Part shown: positions 57,991-64,000 of the stretch, one piece after another
How positions within the stretch are numbered: position 1 is the first letter of the stretch
Layout: each line of letters starts with the position of its first letter
Assembly: GCF_040712315.1 (NCBI RefSeq)
Contig: NC_134024.1
Coordinates: forward strand, 30,495,158-30,559,157
From: Castanea sativa
Taxonomy: Eukaryota > Streptophyta > Magnoliopsida > Fagales > Fagaceae
Reading direction: 5' to 3'
Length of the DNA stretch: 64,000 bases
The notes under the pieces: model-generated
Database searches by the model: none
What the model was told of the DNA's origin: nothing
What the model saw: only the letters and a program-made list of their open reading frames with translations
Position numbers and translations under genes: made by a program

Positions 57991-58514
57991 ATATATATAT
58001 CGGTTTCGGGTGAAAAGATCTAGCACCAAAAAATGAAACCAAAATATTTTGATTTCAAAAAATTCAAATCGAAACCGAACTATACCGAAACCAAATAAAA
58101 AAATTGGACTCAATTCAGTCGGTTTCAACTAGTTTTTCGGTTTATACATTTTTAGCACACCTCTAGACAAAGCTTTTGAGAAAAATCAATCTTAAATCCA
58201 ACCTGTCTTTCATTTTATCATATTTGTGACAAAACAGAAAAAAAAAATTTCGAAAAGAATTAGCAATGTTTCTAATATTCGCATCATTGCATGCCTGTAA
58301 ATTATATATTGTCTCACTTTATATCTCTTTTTTTTTGTAAGAATTCTTGTGGGTTTCTTAGCAGTGGACCATTACAAGAGTTGAATCATAAAAAATTAAA
58401 CAGACACGGGGATAACCCCGACAGCAATATAACAACAAAAGGAGGCGAAAATAGCAAATTAACCCTCAGTTTCCAACTATATAGTTAGCAGGCCCAGTTT
58501 CTAAACTATATAAT

Positions 58515-58750
58515 TTACTAGCGTCTCGAGTCTCAGAGGCTCGATTTATAGCCAGAGGCTCGATTTTGGGCTATAAATCGAGCCTCTGAGACTCGAATTG
58601 TCCAGAATGATGTGGCGTTTTGCCCACGTGACCTCCACGTGGAAATCGAGTCTTAGAGACTCGATTTAGGTGATGTGGCTATCTACGTCTGACGTGGTTG
58701 GTCCACGTTGTCCACGTGGAAAACAGAAACCGAGTCTCTAAGACTCGATT
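58515..58750. repeat. AAATCGAG/CTCGATTT palindrome cluster, left
   Basis: Repeated small inverted pairs such as AGAGGCTCGATTTATAGCC with GGCTATAAATCGAGCCTC, and GAGTCTTAGAGACTCGATTT. They lie between the MULE end and the PMD gene. Confidence 0.8.
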
Positions 58751-59878
58751 TCAATTTGGGGTTTATTCAAACTTAACGCCTCTCACCTGTAAACATTCTC
58801 CACTCTCACTCACCGAGACAAAGAGCAGACTCCTCCCTCTCACCCACCCTCTCTCTCACACTGAACCTCAGCCTCTCCTCTCTCCCTCGCACAGCCTCTC
58901 CTCTCTCCCTCGTGCAGCCTCTCCTCTTTCACTGTTCTCTCACAGTCTCCACTCTCAAGCTCCACATTGATCGCCTTCGCTTGGCCAAAAGATTTCACAA
59001 AGCCACAGCATTCGATTCAGACCACGTCTCTCAAAACTCAAAGGAAAGGTGAGTGGCTTTGTCTTCAGTCGCTGTTTGGTTGCCGAGAAACAGTGGGAAA
59101 AATCAATGTTTTTTTCTATTTTGGTTTGTGGGTTTGATTTTTTATATTTTTTCAGTTTTGTTTTGCGCTTTGTTCTGTATGGTAGATTCTTTGAGCCTAG
59201 TTTTCATGCCGCAGATAAATTTTGATTCATCCACTTTTTACCAAGGGTTTCATGATTGGATATTGAACTCATTTCAATATTGAACTCATTTCATTGATGA
59301 AGAATATTTTAATTGTGCCCCAAATAACAAATGTTAGTTCATCCAAGCAGAAAACCAACTGTTATAGAGGTAAAAGGATATGATCCTTTCAACTACACAC
59401 TAAACCATATTGTATGCCTAAAAAAGACCCTATACAAATGCTTATTCTTTTATAAGCAATCAATCAAATTACAAACATAGGGGAAGACTTAAAAATCCAA
59501 TACCAACTAATTATAGAGTAAAAAGTTGCTTACAGATACTACATTTAAAACAGTGGAGAAAATCAAACTATGCATTGTTGTGCAGTGATGATGTTAGTGT
59601 TTGTTAACTAGGTCTTTGTTAAATTAAATTGTTGATGTTAGGGTTTTGTTAAAGTTGATGATTTAGTGTTTAATTGGATCCATGTTACAGAAAGTTTGAT
59701 GGCTTTCTTCATGCTAAATTTGATAATGTCAGAAATGATAGTGTTTATTAATGTAATATTGTTGTAGTGTTATTTTTTTTTTATTTGCTAAGTTCTTGCA
59801 TTGCCTGCATTTACTGTGTTGGGATATTTTATTTGATTCTATTTCAATTATTGACTTTCTTTTACTTTCTTGTGTAGT

Positions 59879-61856
59879 ATGGCTGCTACAAATGCTGGGC
59901 GGATTGACTATACACAGCCTGGACCCATTGACACGTCGGTGTTGTCACAGCAGTTGAAGCATCGGTCCGAAGCTATTTGGAATGGGCAGGTAAAACACAA
60001 CACTAAAGATTTAACTAATGTACATGCATTTGCTGTCATATATTAATCCATGGTTCTGTTCTGTGCAGGATCCAGGGTCCGTTACCTGCCGTAGCCGTAG
60101 TTCAGAGTTCTCCAATCGAGAGCCAATGGTTGACGACCGACTCAGGAACATCATCAAGGCAGTTGGTTTGGAGGGACTCCTTTAGGTCCCGGGTAGAGAG
60201 ATTGACCATGGCCTGATAACGACCTTAGTGGAGCGATGGCAGCCCGAGACTCACACATTCCACATGCCACATGGTGAGGTCACCATCACATTGCAGGATG
60301 TGGAGGTTCTTCTCAGGCTTCCTGTTGATAGTGACGCTATAACAGGGAGCACGCAGAAAACTTGGGTGGATGTGTGCCGGGACTTCCTTGGCTTTCAACC
60401 TAGAAATGAAGGCAACCATAAGCAACTTACTGGCCAGAGGATTCTCATCAACCGGCTTTTGGAGCAAGTTGCTAATCCATTGCCACCTAATGCTGAAGAG
60501 GATCAGCTGCATAAGTACGCACGATGCTACATCCTAGCACTACTGGGGGACACAATTTTCATGGACAAATCCGGCGATAGGGTGCATCTAATGTGGGTGC
60601 AGCAGTTGGAAGACCTTCGCAACCCATGAAGGTACAGTTGGGGAAGTGCTTGCCTTGCATGGTTGTACCAAGAGCTATGCAGGGCAAGCGAGGACACCAG
60701 TCAGATTGGTGGGTGCTTACTGTTGGTCCATTATTGGGCATGGGCTAGGTTCCCCTATTTGTGTCCAGCAGTTGAGCATGGCCCGCCAATGGGTGCTTAT
60801 GATCCTCCAGTGCGTGGTTCATTGTCCCTGAAGTAAGTTTCTACCTCATGCACGTCATATACATTATGTGATCATTACCTAAGCCCACAATCATGTAACT
60901 TAATTTTATTTATTTATTTTAAAGGCTTCTAGCAATTTTTTATGTGAACATAATAAAATTTTTAAACTGAGGTTCAATATATATGATTACGTTAATATAC
61001 TCTAATTTTGTGACTGTCATGTGGCTTGAACGTGCTTTGTTTTTTATACGGACTGTTTCTTATTCTAGTGATATTATTAATTAAGTAAATATCTATAACG
61101 TACATCTCAATATTTATATGTGATTATATTATAGTTTTAACATTGGAATTATCTTAGTAGGAAAGTTGTAGATATTGATCCATTGTTCTTGATTGTAGGT
61201 GGTTGTGGATTCCAAACAAGAAAAATAGGCCCGCCCACATCTTCAGGGACAGGTATCGCTAGCAAATAGCTTCAATGTTGCCAGCCCAGGTATGAAAATG
61301 CATTGTTTTACATGTTTAGGAACAAGATATAGGTTTGGTGAGCTTTGAATTATAAACATTGTTGTCTAATGTGTTGTGTACTTGTTTTATGGCTGTTGTA
61401 GGTGGTGTGGCAGCCATATGAAGCTGAGTTAGAGGACCTTCCGCCGTGGTGCGTTGCAGGGAGGGCCGTGTGGACGGCAACGGTGCCGCTTGTATGTTTC
61501 CACCTAGTAGAAAAACATACACCGGATCGTGTCGTTCGTCAATTTGGGATGATCCAAGAAATTCCCGCGATGTTGACACTGACACAGTGCTTCATGACAT
61601 TGATTTGAGGGGGAAGGTCGGTGTTGATTGGACGAGAAAACATGCTGTGCATATCGATGAGTGGGGTAATCGCCTTCAACGGCGTTGTGAAGCAGTACTT
61701 GGTGATATGCCTCCACAGCACGAGTATGGTCGCTGGAGACTTGCACCACTTTCAACATATGGCGTTGATTTCGTGGTTAACTGTCTTGAGGCATCTTCAA
61801 AGAGTTATGGTCTCTTTTTTTTTGCTATCATAAAATGTATTGGTGTACCTAATTAA
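59879..61856 (+). pseudogene. Plant mobile domain (PMD) protein, broken copy
   Basis: The exons 59879-59989, 60069-60832, 61199-61289 and from 61402 join at GT-AG sites; a 5' UTR intron (59049-59877) is likely. The protein matches the PMD family ('aminotransferase-like', MAIN/MAIL relatives and transposon copies): LITTLVERWQPETHTFH, GEVTITLQDVEVLLRLPVD, CYILALLGDTIFMDKSG, WLYQELCRAS, RPAHIFRDRYR, and DLRGKVGVDW...EWGNRLQRRCEAVLGD near the end. It is broken by TAG 60183-60185, TGA 60627-60629, TAG 61260-61262 and a frameshift at about 61560-61580. Two of the stops are consistent with single C-to-T changes. Known PMD copies often travel inside transposons, including MULEs. Confidence 0.85.
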
Positions 61857-61859
61857 TAG

Positions 61860-62284
61860 CCTGTGATGTTGTTGTTGTATTGGTGCAAGAGTCTCCAAAT
61901 AAATGATGGATACAATTTTCAGATACCTATGCTATTTATGTTGTAACTTCTTGAGTTACATCAGCCTTCAATCCAATTCAAGTACTTAACTTAGGCCAAC
62001 TTCCAATTAATATATGCATGATTTTATTTATACAAAAATCTAGATTCTTCTGTTGATAATAAGCCATGTATAAGGCCAGTAGCGTGCCTATGATATAAGG
62101 TGGTTTGTAAGAGGGAAAAATTTAAAAATTGAAACTAAACTATTTAATTCCAGAAGTTGGAATTAAACATTAAAGATTAGCTTCATTTTTGTTATTTTAT
62201 AGTGTTCGGGAATTAGTTATCGAATTTGGAAAATAATAATAATAATTCCTTTTAGCACAATGAGAAAAAAAAAAAAAGCCAGTA
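61860..62284. other. Non-coding spacer between PMD pseudogene and repeats
   Basis: AT-rich; no gene seen. Confidence 0.5.
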
Positions 62285-62690
62285 TAAATCGAGCCTTTGA
62301 AACTTTATTTCCACAGGAAATCGAGTTTCAAAGGCTCGATTTCCTTTTCAATCCCTTCAGAGGAAATCGAGTTTAAAAGGCTCGATTTTTGCTTTAGTGG
62401 GTTTCTCAAAAATATGGTGGAAATCGAGTCTATGAAACTTTATTTCCACAGAAATCGAGTTTCAAAGGCTCGATTTCCTTCTCACTCCCTTCAGAGGAAA
62501 TCGAGTTTAAAAGGCTCGATTTTTGCTTCAGTGGGTTCTCAAAAATATAGTGGAAATCGAGTCTTTGAAACTTTATTTCCACAGAAATCGAGTTTCAAAG
62601 GCTCGATTTCCTTCTCACTCGCTTCATACTGGTCTTTATTTACGTATATGCCATCCAATGTAAATCGAGTTTCAAAGACTCGATTTCTAG
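62285..62690. repeat. Tandem array of about 135 bp with AAATCGAG palindromes, right
   Basis: About three copies, marked by CTTTATTTCCACAG near 62303, 62438 and 62571. Each contains AAATCGAGTTTCAAAGGCTCGATTT-type inverted pairs (written in part). A 160-codon ORF here (62297-62779) is just the open frame of the repeat. The motif matches the cluster at 58515-58750. Confidence 0.85.
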
Positions 62691-62699
62691 TGCCAAGCC

Positions 62700-63322
62700 T
62701 TTTTTTTTTTTTTTTTGGCAGTTACTCCTGCAGCAGTAAACCAGAACTAGTTTTCCCTTCCCCTGCAGCAGTAAACTAGATCCAGAACACATCACATGGG
62801 CAGTAAACAACTAGATGCAAGCATATGATACCAATCAAAGGGAGAGTACATCAGAACCAAACAACCGGATTAAAACAGTTACTATTCATAGGCATATTAT
62901 AGTTGCCAAAGTAGTTGCTACTAATGCGAAAGTAATATCATTGCTGGCATTATAGGCAACAGCTTTACAACGCAACTAATGTAACGAGTACAATGGGTAG
63001 CAAATAGTTCAATTACAACAACATTCGGCAATAAACTTGTCAACAGAAGATAATAACTAACTGAAATTAACATAGTGTACATTCGGCAACAACATTCAGC
63101 AATAAACAAAATAACACTTGTAGATAACCACAACTTTCAGCAACAACATTCAACACTTGTCCATATAGAAGATAACCACAAGTCCCACATACATTGTGAA
63201 AGCTTCAATCGAGTCTCCGCTCGCCTGATTAGATGAAAATACAGTCATTAGTTTCCAAATGCAAAGAACAAAAACCAAATGAAATAGTATGCATATTATA
63301 TAAAAACAATGAGGGCACTTGC
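62700..63322. other. 3' flank of the transposase
   Basis: Contains a T17 run, a duplicated CCTGCAGCAGTAAAC phrase (62728, 62762) and imperfect repeats of CAACATTC/GGCAATAAAC at 63020-63150. No gene seen. Confidence 0.5.
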
Positions 63323-64000
63323 CTAGTTTGTAGCACTACCACTTGTCGAAGCCCCACGGGAATTGGGACAGCTTCTGCGGTTATGCCCTTCTTGATGACA
63401 CACTCCACATCGCTGCCTCGGTTGAATCTCCCTCAAGTCCGGATCTTCCCTCCGGCTTCCCCGTTCTCGTCGTACCTCGTCCATTTCATTCCTTATTCTT
63501 GAGGCCACAGGACGACCTTTGGCCCGCAATAGCTGTGGGTCAGGCACCCACCGTGGTCCGCGAACGTCCCTCCACAATGACTCTGACTTTGGCACCACAA
63601 AATGATGTGAATATGTGTGAATGAAATTGTTCAAACTGTAACATGGGTCAATATAGCTGGTCGCATCGAGGTGCAGACCTTGAAGAACTTTAATTACATG
63701 TGAACAAGGGATCTTCAAGTTTTGCCACTTTCCGCAACCACATATTCTATCAAATACGTGCACTTCATGACTGTGGTTTCCCCCTCCACCTCTATGGTTG
63801 TTGTACGGGGTAAGCACTTGATATACACCAGTTTCATGATTAAAATTCCTCACAGTGTGGCTTGGGGTTTTCTGCGCATTTTTGTTATAGATCTCCATTG
63901 CATAATCACTCCACACCTTACCTCGAGAGAGATCTTCCGTAATTTTTTTATGTCGATCATGGAAATATGCAACAAGTTTGGACCAAGTGAACTCAACCAT
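63323..64000 (-). CDS. MULE transposase, C-terminal part (truncated by window edge)
   Basis: 226 codons visible. A SWIM zinc finger (CGCGKWQNLKIPCSHV) lies in the middle and a CCHC knuckle (CGVCHQEGHNRRSCP) close to the C-terminus, in the order found in MuDR-type plant transposases. Between them is YSLNNFIHTYSHHF, also family-typical. The catalytic DDE part would lie beyond position 64000; the Met at the edge is probably not the true start. It is intact as far as visible and converges with the PMD pseudogene. Confidence 0.9.
   Translation of the reverse strand: MVEFTWSKLVAYFHDRHKKITEDLSRGKVWSDYAMEIYNKNAQKTPSHTVRNFNHETGVYQVLTPYNNHRGGGGNHSHEVHVFDRICGCGKWQNLKIPCSHVIKVLQGLHLDATSYIDPCYSLNNFIHTYSHHFVVPKSESLWRDVRGPRWVPDPQLLRAKGRPVASRIRNEMDEVRRERGSRREDPDLREIQPRQRCGVCHQEGHNRRSCPNSRGASTSGSATN

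Larger units (their letters stand above)
54985..58165. mobile_element. hAT element with perfect 8-bp duplication, outer layer of a triple nest
   Basis: Starts TAGGGGTGT and ends with the related inverse ACACCTCTA, flanked on both sides by GACAAAGC (54977-54984 and 58166-58173). Subterminal regions on both sides contain GAAACCGAA/CGGTTTCGG-type repeats in opposite orientation. After removing the inner insertion (55530-57990) only about 720 bp of hAT DNA remain, with no transposase, so it was a small non-autonomous copy. Confidence 0.8.
58444..64000. mobile_element. Left part of a PMD-carrying MULE (right end outside window)
   Basis: GGCGAAAATAGCAAATTAAC at 58444 resembles a MULE terminus like that of 55776. 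It is followed by palindromic AAATCGAG blocks, a PMD pseudogene on plus and a MULE transposase on minus that reaches the window edge. The right TIR and duplication cannot be seen, and the possibility of two adjacent elements (58444 to about 62690, and the rest) remains. Confidence 0.6.

Noticed and set aside
62297..62779. 160-codon plus ORF with internal protein repeats
   Set aside because: Open only because it crosses a tandem DNA repeat; no start context or domain.

Overview
The window is nuclear DNA of a flowering plant, probably a woody eudicot. The evidence is large intron-rich genes, AT-rich intergenic DNA, and plant-type transposons (Tat-lineage Ty3/gypsy, MULE, hAT, LINE). Some element families suggest a Fagaceae-like tree, but that is a weak inference. 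I could rebuild two intact host genes by hand, both on the minus strand. One is a LACS9-type long-chain acyl-CoA synthetase: 11 coding exons at 17069-26299, 697 codons, plus two probable 5' UTR exons out to about 31320. The other is an SGTA-type TPR co-chaperone: 10 coding exons at 38843-53615, 438 codons. Every inferred splice junction is GT-AG and keeps the frame.

Layout. 1-4289 is gene-free DNA with a small MULE-like element at 201-1243. 4290-16127 is a nearly complete 11.8 kb Tat-type LTR retrotransposon on the minus strand, inserted inside an (AT)n microsatellite. Its gag-pro-pol is broken by three in-frame stops. It carries a nine-copy 152-bp tandem array and an intact, intron-containing gene running antisense to pol. 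17069-31320 is the LACS9 gene, with small TIR elements and a SINE-like piece in its introns. 31321-38842 is intergenic, with a clean solo LTR (5-bp duplication) and foldback elements. 38843-53615 is the SGTA gene; its introns 6 and 7 hold three LINE fragments, a hAT-like element and a tRNA-derived SINE. 54985-58165 is a hAT element (perfect 8-bp duplication) containing a MULE-like element that itself contains another long-TIR element. 58444-64000 is the left part of a larger MULE, with a plant-mobile-domain (PMD) pseudogene and a convergent MULE transposase that runs off the window end.

How things fit together. The two host genes are unrelated housekeeping loci: acyl-CoA supply for lipid metabolism, and Hsp70/Hsp90-linked handling of hydrophobic clients. 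Most of the rest is transposon-derived. The observations most worth following are the antisense gene with its own TATA box and introns inside the Tat element, the 152-bp array beside it, the triple nesting at 54985-58165, and a set of foldback elements whose interiors are arrays of short AAATCGAG-like palindromes.
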